64,000 nt of DNA, taken from the NCBI GenBank assembly GCA_039519185.1, contig CM076847.1, positions 46,197,708 to 46,261,707 of the forward strand, read 5' to 3'. Source of the DNA: Astragalus membranaceus. Its lineage: Eukaryota; Streptophyta; Magnoliopsida; Fabales; Fabaceae. The notes below the pieces were generated by a model that had not been told where the DNA came from, did no database searches, and saw only the letters and a program-made list of their open reading frames with translations. Positions 43,893 to 55,674 of the stretch are shown here, in pieces. Numbering within the stretch: position 1 is the first letter of the stretch; every line of letters begins with the position of its first letter. Both the position numbers and the translations under genes were made by a program.

Positions 43893-45124
43893 CACTACAA
43901 GAAAAACGGGGATTTTCGGCGGACAAAATCCGCCGGTAATGGCCAAAATCCGCCAGAAATTGGACATTACCGGCGGATATTTTCTGCCGGAAATCCGCCG
44001 GTAATTCGCCCGCAGGTAACGGTTACCGGCGGAAAATCCGCCGGTAATTTCCGGCGGATTCCGACGGAAATTACCAGCGGAAAATCTGCCGGTAATCACC
44101 CAAAATCCGCCGGTAATTAATTTTTTAAAAATATTTATTTTAAAAATTCCGCCGGTAATTTAATAAAATCCGCCGGTAATTTAATAAAATCCGCCGGTAA
44201 ATTAATAAAATCCGCCGGTAATATATTTATTCTAAAAATATTATTTAATTTTTTTAATTTGTTTTTAATTTATTTCTTTTTGAAATTCGTTTATTTTAAT
44301 TTATTTCTTATTTAATTTATTTCTTTTTTTAAAATTCGTTTATTTAAATTCGTTTATTTAAAAAATTAATATTATTTTAATTATTTAAATTCGTAGACTG
44401 AATATTTGAGAAGAGAAGAGATTAGAGAAAACAGAAATGTCAGAAGAGAAGAGAAGAGATTTGAGAAAAATGAAGTGTATGAATGTGTGAAGATTTGAGA
44501 AGAAATTGAGAAAAATGAAGTGTATGTATGTGAGAAGATTTGAGAAGAGATTGAATGAGAAGGAAGAAGAAAGAGGAAATATAGAGGAGAGATATGTAGA
44601 GAAATTTATGGAGATTGGAGAGTATGAGAATGAAATAAAGAGTGAAATGGGAGAATGAGAAGAGTGTAGGAAAAAGTTTTATTTACAGGAAATGAGGAGA
44701 GTGGAAAAAAATAAATAAATAATTTTTGAAAAATCTGCCGGTAATGCACATTACCGACGGATTTTTCCGTCAGAAACTATTGGCGGAAAAATCTCCGGCG
44801 GAAAAATCCACCGGTAATGCACATTTCCGGCGGATTTTTTTAAAAAAAAAATTAAAAAAAAGCTAAAAAATCCGCCGGTAATGCGCATTACCGGCGGATT
44901 TTTCCGACAGTAATTTTCGAGGGATTTTTCCCGCCAGTAATGCACATTTCCGACGGTTTTTTTTAAAAAAAAAATTAATATTTTTTTTAAAAGAAATCCG
45001 CCGGAAAACCTATTTTTTCCGCCGGAAATTTACCGGCGGAAAAAATCCGCCGGAAATGGCAAGTTTCCGCCGGAACCGTACCGGCGAGAAAAATCCGCCG
45101 ATAATGCGCGTTTTTCTTGTAATG
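43893..45124. mobile_element. Small non-autonomous CACTA (TCCGCCGGTAAT family), TSD ATA
   Basis: Left end CACTACAAGAAAAACGG; right end CGTTTTTCTTGTAATG, its complement apart from one change (TAGTG to TAATG). ATA at 43890-43892 and 45125-45127 is the 3-bp duplication. Subterminal arrays of TCCGCCGGTAAT / ATTACCGGCGGA fill 43910-44225 and 44735-45110. The centre (44225-44730) is AT-rich and then GA-rich. No coding sequence. Confidence 0.93.
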
Positions 45125-45127
45125 ATA

Positions 45128-45578
45128 GGCATAACATGTTCAAAAACAACACATAGCATTTACAGATACCATCAACATTATCACATCATAATGGAGTCCT
45201 TGCTCCTACAAGGACATAACCAAATTATAGAATACAATATATAAAACCAATTGCTCATACAATGGTTTACACACAAATATATTGCCAGTGTAAGACATAG
45301 GGATCATGAGACATCCTAGTTATGTCAATTGCATCCTAAACTACCTTGTTCTCTAGTTATCACCCCCTTCTTCTTACGTTGAATCAAAGCGATCACAAAC
45401 AGAAATGTGAAGTGAAAACAACAACTCATCTCCTCCAAACAACATTAAATCACTCTTATATAGTCCGTTGATGATCCTAGAAGTCACGTATAAGAAAAGG
45501 AGAAGGTACCTTATTAGATCTTTGCCCATAGGGACTAAAACGACCAACAAGCTACGGTTAGGAACGTAGCACAAATTT
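45128..45578. other. Spacer, nothing recognised
   Basis: No protein family or repeat identified. It may hold the last part of the LINE or its flank, but no poly(A) tail is seen. Confidence 0.35.
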
Positions 45579-45759
45579 TGTGGATATCTTGTGTTGGAGG
45601 TTAAGTTTTGATGGTGAAGCAACTCTAAATAAAGTGACAAAAAGGAACATCAAGACACAACCAAACTCAAGAAGAATGTCCGTGTCAAGGTTAGATGATT
45701 GGTAGTCCGGTCGGGTCTTAGGAAATAAATGTAAACCTCTTTTGAGAATCGACTCAAAA
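45579..45759 (+). mobile_element. Ty1-copia 5' LTR, first part
   Basis: Starts TGTGGATATCTTGTGTTGG and matches the right LTR at 49355. It is interrupted at 45760 by a solo LTR; the remainder is at 48001-48092. The uninterrupted right LTR reads GACTCAAAACACTTTACAC across this point and so gives the empty site. Confidence 0.9.
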
Positions 45760-48000
45760 TGTAACACCCATTTTTCACCCATCGTTTATTCATAATTTAT
45801 CAGAGTTTTTCGCGCCAAAAGAGTGTCGCATTTTTCAACGTAAAACAAAACCTCGTAGTTTTCTCAAAACATGCAGCGGAATTATTCGACATCGTTAAAA
45901 ACATCAACAACTGACAAAGTGCAAGTGCACCAATTACTAAAATATTCAACATCAACCGAAATATAATTAAAAACAGTAATCGACCCTCCCCAAGTGCTAC
46001 CTATCAGAGCAGACGACACCAGGCAAAATGAAGACTACAATCTTCACTCGGACTCACCTATAAAGTAACAACCACAAAAAGGGGTGAGATTCCATACAAT
46101 ATAAGAAGTGTATGAAAGACCACATACGAAGTATACATTAATTAATCACAGCAAGCAACGTCACTCTTAACAGCAAGCAACGTCACTCTTAACAGTTAAG
46201 AACAGCTAAGTATACATTAACACGTCACTTTCACAACAACACATCACTTTAACAACACATCACAATGGCCAAACAACTTCATTCAATCAGTCGTGCAATA
46301 TGAATGCGATATGAGACTCAAGCAATGCACATGCATGTGGTACCAACCTACGTCACTGGCCAAAGGCCTAATTCACGTCACTGGCACAAGGGCCTAAAAT
46401 ATCGTCGCTGGCCAAAGGCCTAATTTTCTCGTCGCTGGCACAAGGCCTAATGTTCATGGTATGCATGCGACTCAATGATGTATGCACAACAGTCAAACAA
46501 TCACACATCAACGTCACTGGCCATAGGCCTAAATCACATCACTGGCCGAAGGGCCTAAAACAATAGACAACGCTGTAGTCCAACAATCACACATCAACGT
46601 CACTGGCCATAGGCCTAAATCACATCACCTGTCCATAAATAGAGGCAACTCGTCGTCGTCATATAAACATCGTCGTCAACAATTACAACTTAACAATTTA
46701 TAGCGCTTTGGCCGCATCACCACAATTTGCAACATCACAACAATTTGGCTTAATCACATACTCAACATCATTTTAATTGACAACACCTAGGACAGCACCT
46801 ACCGGGCAGCCACACGGACGCCCAACAACCAACAATTATCAACCAACTAATTTAGCAAATTAACAATTAATAATTGACAACTTAATTGGAGCAACAAACC
46901 CCACAAAATTCGGAGCAACAAACCTCACAAAATTCGGACAGAATTATTATTCATTTTGAAATCAAATCTTCTCCCTCAATTCTCAACGAAATTTAGCGAA
47001 ATCAGTGCCTATTCAGTAGGAAATTAAGTCTACTTTCCAACAAAACAAACCCCACGAAATTTGGAGGATAAGGGCATTCACAATTAGACAAAAACTGAAC
47101 CTATATCCCAAACCGTCCCAGATTTTTGACCCAATTCGCAACCAAGAATTCTCCCATTATACTTATCCAAATTGAGTAAACTCAGTGCCTAATTTGTAGA
47201 AAATTGTGTCTAGTTTCCAGAAAAACAAACCACATAATTTTTAGACAAATAGAACACTCACGATCACCGAGTTACTGAACCTGTACCAAACAGCAAACGA
47301 AACAGGAAACGGGGACAGGCACTGGGCGCCTAGGGCTCCACTTTCAGCATATCAATTCACAAATTCCAACAAGATTCATGGCAAATATAATAGCAATTCT
47401 AGAGAATAGGAAGCATCAATCTCATAACACAATTTTTCAAGATATAACACACATGTGATCATATATTTATTATTTCATCAACAAGGCAAGTAATCATGGA
47501 GCATGCGATTTTCAAGATAACAACATGGTGATCAAGACACCCTAAAACCCCACATGTAGATCCCTCATAAACCCTTATATTGAATTAAATCCCACCCTTA
47601 CCTTAGCTTGGAGAAAACGAAACCTTAGATTAGGAGATGTGTGAAACCCTAGCTTTCCTTCTCTCTCTCCTTGGTTGTAGATCACGCCTCTCTCTCTCTT
47701 CTAGCTTGTGGATCACGCCTTCCCTCTCCTCTTCTCACTTCTCTAATCCTTATTTTTCTTTTTCCTTCTAATGACAACAAAACCCTAACCTAGCCCTTTT
47801 ATAAACTCACTTAACCTCATGGGCTTTTTCTTATCTTATGTGACCTAATCATGGGCCTCCACTTAACACTTCTAATTTACTAATACTAACACTAATAATT
47901 AGGTCCACATATACTAATAAATAATTATTTCTATTATTTCTACCACATAAATCCTAAATAATTAATTAAATAAATTAATCAATTATTTTGGGCTGTTACA
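45760..48000. mobile_element. Nested solo LTR, 2.24 kb, TSD CAAAA
   Basis: TGTAACACCCATTTTTCACCC at the left, TTTTGGGCTGTTACA at the right, CAAAA at 45755-45759 and 48001-48005. The empty site in the sister LTR (about 49528) carries CAAAA once, which proves the insertion. It is the same family as 15089-18334 in inverted orientation, but about 1 kb shorter. Contains a repeated GTCACTGGCCAAAGGCCTAA-type unit of about 30-40 bp at 46345-46630. Confidence 0.93.
46345..46630. repeat. Short tandem repeat, CGTCACTGGCCAAAGGCCTAA type
   Basis: About seven copies of CGTCACTGGCCAAAGGCCTA with variants (CTGGCACAAGGCCTAA, CTGGCCATAGGCCTAAAT). A larger repeat with ACAATCACACATCAACGTCA occurs at about 46499 and 46580. 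Confidence 0.85.
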
Positions 48001-48092
48001 CAAAACACTTTACACAATCAACTACTCACATAAGTAGACCTCAAGAACCAAATCCTTTTTTATATGATCAATAAGGAACCTAACATAAGCCA
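48001..48092 (+). mobile_element. Ty1-copia 5' LTR, second part
   Basis: CAAAACACTTTACACAATCA to AACATAAGCCA, matching 49529-49620 of the right LTR. Confidence 0.88.
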
Positions 48093-49183
48093 CTCATGAC
48101 TGGAGATAAATCAAAGTTCTTAACACTCACCCCGAGAAAGAGTGGTCTTGGGACTTATGGTAACAACAATAGAGGAAGAATCCTCGGTGAAGGTAAAATT
48201 GATGAGCTTGAAGCGTTGCAACTAGGTGAAAGGAAGAAAAATGAAAGTAGACAGAAGGAAACAGAGTCCACATCTCAACAAGGAAATGAAGAAGAGTCAA
48301 GAAATGAGTTACCTAAGGAACGGAGAATCCCAAGTATTATGCAGAGTGAGTTTGAAATGTCGATGATGGGAGAACTCAACTTCTTTCCTGCACTTCAAAT
48401 AAAACAAACCAATATTGGCATTTTCATCTCTGAATCAACATACCAAAAAGAGTTGCTCAAAAGATTTAAGATGGATAAAGCAGAAGAAATGACCACTCCA
48501 ATGAGCACCTCATGCTACCTAGACAAGGATGAAGAAGGTAAACTGGTAGAATTAAGCAAATATTGAGTTATGGTTGACTCACTTCTCTTTAACTGCTAGT
48601 ACACCAGATATCATTTTTAGCGTTTGCATGTGCGCTCAATATCAAACAAATCCAAAAGAATCACACGTAGTAGCTGTCAAGAGAATCATGAGATATCTCG
48701 TAGGAACACAAAATGTTAGTCTATGGTATCCCAAGGGAGCCACATGCAGTCTTGTCGGATACTCCGACTCTGACTTTGCAGGTTGCAAACTAGATAGGAA
48801 AAGCACCAATGAAACACGTCATTCTAGGATGTTCATTAGTCTCATAGCATAGTTAGAAATAAGTCAGTGTTGTATTGTCAACTGCAGAAGTAGAATATGT
48901 TGCAGCAGGAAGTTGTTGCGCACAAATCCTTTGGATGAAACAACAACTTCTTGACTATGGCGTCGATATAGATCACATTCCGATTAAATGCAACACAAGC
49001 GCAATTAATCTGACAAAGAACCCTGTTCAACATTCTAGAACTAACCATATAGAGATTAGACATCATTTTATTAGAGATCATGTTCAAAAAGGCGATTGTG
49101 TGATTGAGTTCGTTGAATCTTCAAAACAACTAGTTGCCATTTTTACAAAACTATTGCAAAAAGAAAGCCTCTATTACATTTGA
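48093..49183 (+). pseudogene. Ty1-copia pol, internally deleted
   Basis: 48096-48180 encodes MTGDKSKFLTLTPRKSG, the region after the protease active site that leads into integrase. The frame then passes, through an E/Q-rich stretch, into the late reverse transcriptase (MMGELNFFPALQIKQ, SESTYQKELLKRFKMDKA, TPMSTSCYLDKDEEGK). RNase H pieces follow in other frames: VGYSDSDFAGCKLDRKST, TAEVEYVAAGSCCAQILWMK and IEIRHHFIRDHVQKGDC. Integrase and the reverse transcriptase catalytic core are gone. Gag is absent. There is a stop near 48566 and frame changes near 48852. The wording resembles the SIRE-type lineage. Confidence 0.88.
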
Positions 49184-49354
49184 AGGGAACTTGGTATTAT
49201 TGATCTATCATCTATCTGAATGTCATGTGGATATCTAGCCCTCAAGTAATCTCGTGTATACCCTTTTCATCATTGCATTTTTTTATTTTGCTAGATGAAC
49301 AAACCTCCCACCTAAGATGAATCAAAATTTTGTCATCATCCAAAGGGGGGAGAA
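49184..49354 (+). other. Copia 3' internal end with polypurine tract
   Basis: Non-coding. CAAAGGGGGGAGAA at 49341-49354 directly precedes the right LTR. Confidence 0.75.
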
Positions 49355-49620
49355 TGTGGATATCTTGTGTTGCATGTTAAGTTTTGATGATGAAGCAACT
49401 ATGAATAAAGTGACAAAAAGGAACTTTAAGGCACAACCAACTCAAGAAGAATGTATGTGTCAAGGGTAGATGATAGGAAGTCTGTCGTGTCTTTGGAAAT
49501 AAATGTAAATTGTTTTGAGAATCGACTCAAAACACTTTACACAATCAAGCACTCACATAAGTAGACACTCATGAACCAAATCCTTTTTTATATGATCAAT
49601 AAGGAACCTAACATAAACCA
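49355..49620 (+). mobile_element. Ty1-copia 3' LTR
   Basis: TGTGGATATCTTGTGTTGC to AACATAAACCA, 266 bp; the full counterpart of the split left LTR (181 + 92 bp). No matching 5-bp duplication is found at its right edge (ATACA, against AATTT at 45574-45578), so the boundary with the CACTA sequence at 49621 is probably a rearrangement. Confidence 0.88.
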
Positions 49621-50059
49621 ATACAACAACTCCTAATTATAGCCGCTGCTATCTAAGGACTCCTCATCTTGCTCCTCATCTTGCTCCCCACCATCTTTCC
49701 GAAAATTCTTAAAATATTTCATTACTAACTGCTGCCTACGGGTCACCATTTAGGAAGTCTTGCTGCATCTTTTTCATAGCCTCAGTAGAGGTGCTGACCT
49801 CCTGCCGAGTGGTATGCAACTCCTGGCGCGTTGTCTGCAGCTCCGCCTGAGACTGCACCAGCTTCCTGAGTTGTGATCCGCAGCTGAAGGAGTAGGAACT
49901 GGTCGACTGCGTCCTCTGCTGCTTCCGGCCCCAAACGGGCCCATTTCCGGAGCCAAGGGCCCCGTACCATACAGGCGGCCCTTATTCCAACCTACTATCT
50001 TCTCCCAGTTCCTGTTTGCCAGATCTATCATCTCAGGAGTAAGTTGACCAAGTGATTCA

Positions 50060-50900
50060 GGGTTCCAGCTCCCCTAGGTCAGCTGAGTCATGATCTCATT
50101 AATTTGCTCCTGTTTTGCATAACCACAAAGCATAGCATAATTAGCGCTCCATTTTAGCAAAGCAATATATAATACAAATCAAGTTGTATATTTACCCGAG
50201 TCATCCTAGAGCGCTCATCAACATACTCCATAGTGCCCTTCCTCATATGGGTGGCTATGTGCAGCTCAGGAGCAATGATAGGGCGTCCCGCCTTCTTACT
50301 CTGTAAAATGAAACACATTTTCAACAATTGCTAACTAATTAACTAATATAAAAAAATCACACACAGATATCTAAAAGAATTTACCAATCTAAGAGCATGC
50401 TCAGCATTTGTTTTGAACTTTTCTGTGGCCCACTGTTCCTAGAAGGCATTCCAAACTTCATCACTGATGTAGGCTGGCTTCTTATCTTGACACCGCAACT
50501 TATTGAGTAAATTAGATAATTGAGAGCCCATCTTTTTTAAAAAAAAAGTCTCCACACATTTGCATCATCTTCTGTGTCCCATGTCACTTTGGTCTGTATT
50601 AGTCAAAATGAAAATATGTATTAGTAATTATATTAATTAAACATTATTAAACATCAAATTAAACTAACAATATAGGTAATGACATTTACCCTAAAGAAGT
50701 CCAGCTGATCCTCCCTGTCATCTTTACTGACTTTACTCCACTTTTTATGGATCTTTTGAAAATACTTTTTGCGGATGACATGGGTGATGTTTGATAAAGC
50801 TACCTTCGCAGGAAGAAGCCTGTATAATGAAAGATATATCAAACAAGCAAATATATATAAATCGTTGCATAATTAACTTAAAAAAAAACAAACAATATAA
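50060..50900 (-). other. TNP1 introns and short exons
   Basis: Part of the TNP1 pseudogene. Short conserved exon pieces are separated by AT-rich introns with GTAAAT donors on the minus strand, for example next to AGAGCGCTCTAGGATGACTC near 50200. No separate gene is seen here. Confidence 0.5.
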
Positions 50901-51059
50901 TACTTATGTGTCACCAAGGGTATAAATGACTTTGAGTTTAACATCATTGGTAACAACCACCTCAATTCTCTCATCATCGGCCGATGAATCAAAATCAGCA
51001 TTATTAGGCTCAAAATCGAGCTCAATATGATCATCCTGGGGCTCTAGTGTAGGCATAGA

Positions 51060-51250
51060 TAACCCAACTGGTCTGCCCATATCCCAGTTGATGAACCTAT
51101 ATGCCCAGCTGATGAGCCCATATGCCCAACTGGTGTACGCATAGATAACCCAGCTGGTGTGCCCATATACCCAACTGATGAGCCTACATTCCCAACTGAT
51201 GAGCCTATATGCCCAGCAGATGAGCCCATATGCCCTGCTGTATAATATGC
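51060..51250 (-). repeat. Coding tandem repeat in TNP1
   Basis: About seven units of roughly 24-30 bp encoding GHMGSSAG / GHIGSSVG-type peptides (plus strand CCAACTGATGAGCCTATATG and variants). Units differ, so the array is not recent. Confidence 0.8.
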
Positions 51251-51633
51251 ATTTGGTGGGCCTATAAAATGCCCATGTAAGGGTAAAAGATACCATCCAG
51301 GGCTAGATGGAGACGGAGGTTGTGGGGCAACCGGAGCAATAGCTGGTGGGCTCACAAACGTATGACCTCACGATTACGATTACGCCTCCTCTTGGGAGGT
51401 TATTCGGCCATTGGCTGTTTATCATGACGTCTCGGTGGGTCAGAACCTCCTCCTGGATGCATATCTATGAAAAAAGAGAAACGAATGTGATACTAACAAC
51501 ATTAATGATATATATTTATAAATAAATTAAAGAAAGTAAATTAACAAGAACAATAATGATATATTAATGATTCTAAAATTTTTAAATACAACATAATGAG
51601 TCAACATATGGAGACAACATAAGATTAATCAAA

Positions 51634-54256
51634 TTATTCATCTTCTTCATCTTCATTCTCTTTTGCATCTTCTTCATATTCATTCTCTTCTTCATCTTCT
51701 TCTTCTTGTTCATCTTCATTTTCTTCTTCATCTTCATTCACTTCTAATACTGCTTCAACTTCTTCAACTTGGAGTCGATCATCAAGTAAGGAGTCAATTC
51801 GTTCAACTTCAATTACCTCATTTACTCCCGAAATTTTATCCACCTGATAAGGAACCTCATCCTCCGCATCAGTGGCTTCAATGCGATCCCGTGGTTTTGT
51901 CTTAATTGCAACACACCATCCTCTCTGAGTTGATGGATATGGAACATAATACACACCTGCCTCACATTTTCTGCCATGATAAACAGATGATAAAGTTTGT
52001 ACCTTTTATCCATTCGAATGTCCACGATATTATATTTTGGATTCAATTTGGTTCCTCAAACCGATGGATCAAACCAACGACAAAAAAATGAAATATTCTC
52101 TTTTCATAGTCTAACCGTGGGTATTCAAGTTCGTATATGTGTTCGATCACACTGTAGTAGTCATTTTCACCTCCTCTTGTTTCCCCTTTAACATATACCC
52201 CACTATTAATTGTTTTTTTCCATCACTCCATGATTGCGTGTCAAATTTGTAACTGTTAACTAGATACGTGTGCCACTCAGTCACCTCAAGAAAAAGACCA
52301 CCAGCTAAGTTCTTCAAGTGTCGAATTAGGGGAGTTGGTTCCGCTTCATAAACCTAAGTAATCACATATCGAAAAAATAAGTCATGACTCATATCTACTT
52401 TAAACGTTTGACATTAAAATAAGTCATGACTCATACTCTTGTCGAATTAGGGGAGTTTGGGTGTCAAATGTGCTGATTTATGCTCTTTATCTGATAAGTA
52501 GTTGGTTGACTTCTTTCCCGAGGGGCGACTAGGTCTGTTAAAGACAGATAAAGTGAGTGTGTGTCTTTCTTCTTCAACATCCATTTCGTTTCTATTATTT
52601 CTTGACAAGATAAAGTTGTTGAAATAATGTAAGCTGTGCATATCGATCCGTCAACTCTAGCTTTATTCTTCACCGTTCTTTTATAATCACTCATTAATCT
52701 ACATATGAATGAATAACATTTGATTAAACAAATAGTCATACTAAGATAACTTTAACAAAATGTTGAAATAGATAATTACCTCTCAAATGGATACATCCAC
52801 CTATAATGAACTGGTCCACCAAGCCTTGCTTCATATGAAAGGTGAACTGGTAGATGCTCCATGGAATAAAAGAAACCGGGAGGAAATATTCTCTCCAACT
52901 TACAGATAATGAAAGGAATATTCTGCTCCATCGTAGTAAGATCATCCTTTCTCAATGTTGAAGAGCACATATTCTTAAAAAATTAACTCACTTCAGTAAA
53001 TGGTTCCAAAACACACTTTGGTAATGAACTAAAAGCAACTGGAAGCAAACACTCCATGAATACAAGACAATCATGACTTTTCATCGCATACATCTTCCCG
53101 GTGTTCACATCCACATATCTTGCAAGGTTAGAAGAATAACCATTTGGCATCATCAATCCTTTCAACCATCGACAAACATCTTTCGTTTCATCGGGTGTTA
53201 GACAGTATTTGGCTTTGGGTTTTAACATATTCCCATTAGGAATTTCCACCAAATTCAAATCGGATCGATGTTTACTACAGTAAAGAGCAGAATCCAATCT
53301 AGCCTTATTATTGTCTTTGGTTTTATCTTTCACATTCATCACAGTGACAAATATGTTGTCAAAGAAATTCTCCTCGATGTGCATAACATCGAGATTGTGC
53401 CTCAACAGATTATCTTTCCAATATGGAAGATTCCAAAATATGCTTTTTTTTGTCCAGTTGTGCACCCATCCAAAACCATCCAGTCGGGTGAGCTCACCTA
53501 CATCTGTGGCTTGTGGCAAATCCATAACTCTGCTCCAGATTTCACCTGATGTCAACAAAGGTAGTGATCCATCTGTTTCAACTACCCCTTTCTTGAAGGT
53601 CTTCTTGTTCTTTCTAAATACATGATCTGGAGGTACGAATCTACGATGCGAAGCAAACCAAGAACTCCTGCCCTCGTACTTTAGCATAAGTGCCTTTGTG
53701 TGTTCCATGCAGTGGGGACATGCCAACTACCCCTTTCTTGAAGCTAACATTGATATCTTTTTGACTGTGGCGAGCCTTCAAACAACGATTTGTTTGAATC
53801 TCTTAACAAATTATAAAATCTTCGTGCGTCTTCATTTGGAAGTTCATCATGATCGTCATACTGAGGCTCATCAAATGACACATTCACCCTGAGACCATCA
53901 CAAATTATGTTTTCCATCGACTCAAAAATTTCATTACGTGGAACACCAACACTAGAACTGCTTGATTCCCCTACGTCAAAATTTGGAAGTCGTTCTCCAT
54001 GGTCCACCCAAATCCAATAATTAGGCCTAAACCCCCAATGATACAAGTGCTCCCTGATTTCATCATCGGTCCTAATAGGTACACCATCACATTTTACGCA
54101 TGGACATCTAATCCCCTTTTCCCGTTTAGCCAATTCATGTCGCCATGCTACCCCAAGAAATTGTTCAACCCCAATTACAAAAGATGCCTTCAAACCCGCT
54201 CTTCTCGGAAATAACCGATCATACACCCAACCACGATTCAATTCATACAAGTTCAT
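51634..54256 (-). pseudogene. CACTA TNP2-type transposase, internally deleted
   Basis: Starts at 54256 with the transposase-associated domain: GWVYDRLFPRRAGLKASFVI, GVEQFLGVA and IRCPCVKCDG. It breaks off near 53747 (SLFEGSPQSKRYQC). From 53726 the frame is the later tnp2 domain: ACPHCMEHTKALML, SSWFASHRRFVP, LPYWKDNLLRHNLDVMHIEE, NFFDNIFVTVMNVKDKTKDN and YCLTPDETKDVCRWLKGL. DUF4218-like (KLERIFPPGFFYSMEHLPVH, PVHYRWMYPFER, 52776-52970) and DUF4216-like sequence ([20 protein letters not shown], 51830-51954) follow, ending in a Glu-rich tail. About 200 residues between the first two parts, including catalytic sequence, are missing. CTACCCCTTTCTTGAAG occurs at both 53579 and 53726, so the deletion probably used a short repeat. 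Confidence 0.9.
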
Positions 54257-55674
54257 CTACACGCATTTAAAAAACGCGTTACATTCTCATAACATTCGAC
54301 ATAACCTATCAAGTTAGTGGCATCGATATGATCTCGGTGGAGATGATTTCGAGCCGAATATGGGGGTTAAGGACAGAACAAACTAAACCATTTTCCATAT
54401 AAGTAGTGAAGGAAGTTATTTCCAACTCCCAACCTTAAAATTGTTTGTAACGTCTCGCAATTATCTCAATGGAGATGATCTCGGGCAAAATATGGGGGTG
54501 AGGGACATCACCTCACCCTTTTCCATCAACAGCACACAATAACAACAACATCCAATATAGTTATCTAACCTAAGGTTGATCAAGCATTTTAACAACAATT
54601 AAACACTTTTCAATTAACAACTCTAAAATCATACACTTTTCAATAACATATTTCAATTAACATCTCTAATTAAGACTCTAACAACATACACTTTTCAATT
54701 TCAATTCAATTTGAATTACACTTTTCAATTTCAATTACACTTTTCAATTTCAACAATTTAACACAATTTCAATTAATATCTCTAACAACATACACAATTT
54801 TCAATCTAACTCTTGTCAACAATTTTAATTTAACAATTTCAAATTCACATTTCAATTACTAACAACAATCATCTCTAACATAATTTTTCAAAAAACATTC
54901 ACTTCAAACAACAACAAATTTATTCTAACTCACATTTCACACTCAATCCTACAACCTTAAAAAAAAGTTTATTTTCACAACAACAACAAATTCTAACTAA
55001 AATTTCACACTCAATTCTAACTCACATTTCACGACAACACTTAATCCTAACACTCAATTCTAACACTTACACTCAAATCTAACACACAATAACAACACCA
55101 AAATTTTTTAACAAGCAAAAACTAAAATAATAGCTAAAAACGAAAATAAATAAAAAACTAACCGTTGTGAGATTGAGGTCCGGTGACGGTGAAACTCTAG
55201 TGCGGTGGTTCGGTGACGGTGTGCACTCCGGTGCGGTAGTGAGACTTCAAACACTAACAATTTCAATTTAAAAAATCAAAACACATTCATTAAAAAATAA
55301 AAATCAAAAAAATATCATAAAAAATAAAAATCAAAATCTACAAAAGGGAGACCTCCGGTGGTGGTGTGGTGGTGGTGATGACAGTTCACGTAGGAGATAG
55401 AGAGGAGTTCGTGGTGGTGGTGGTGGTGTGGTGGAAGATGGTGGTGTGGTGGAAGGTGGAGAGAAGAAGAGAGAAAGAGGAGAGGAGAGTTAGGAATTCG
55501 TAAGATAGAGAGGAGAGGAGTTCGTTTTGGGCGGTGGTGCTGGTTGTGTGGTGGTGGTGGAAATGAGAGAGGAGAGTTAGGGTTCGGTTTGGGTGAGAGA
55601 GAAGAGTGAGAGTCGTAGTGAAGAGTGAGAGAGAAGGGTGAGGAAAATGGGTTTCAGGTGTCATTTAAGTGGGG
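54257..55674. other. CACTA 5' region: leader and promoter side of TNP2
   Basis: 54540-55130 is AT-rich with many TTTCAATTAACA-like phrases. 55160-55600 is rich in GGTGGTGGTGT and GGTGACGGTG. No coding sequence on either strand is convincing. The TNP2 promoter on the minus strand should lie here. Confidence 0.5.

Larger units (their letters stand above)
49640..51462 (-). pseudogene. CACTA TNP1 (Ptta/En/Spm) gene, broken
   Basis: Starts MHPGGGSDPPRRHDKQPM at 51462 with a stop soon after (MAE then TAA). Then comes an exon with a GHMGSSAGHIGSSVG repeat region (51060-51250) and an acidic patch, further exon pieces to 50400 (for example KLRCQDKKP), GRPIIAPELH near 50285, and the conserved NWEKIVGWNKGRLYGTGPLA (about 49972-50010). 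A frameshift follows; the coiled-coil-like TRQEVSTSTEAMKKMQQDF is in another frame. Compared with the relative at 62936-64000 it lacks the SEKGGSLHCGGS segment. The TNP1-type product binds subterminal repeats in working elements. Confidence 0.85.

Noticed and set aside
51663..51905. Plus-strand Leu/His-rich frame
   Set aside because: Complement of the Glu/Asp-rich tail of the TNP2 transposase on the minus strand.
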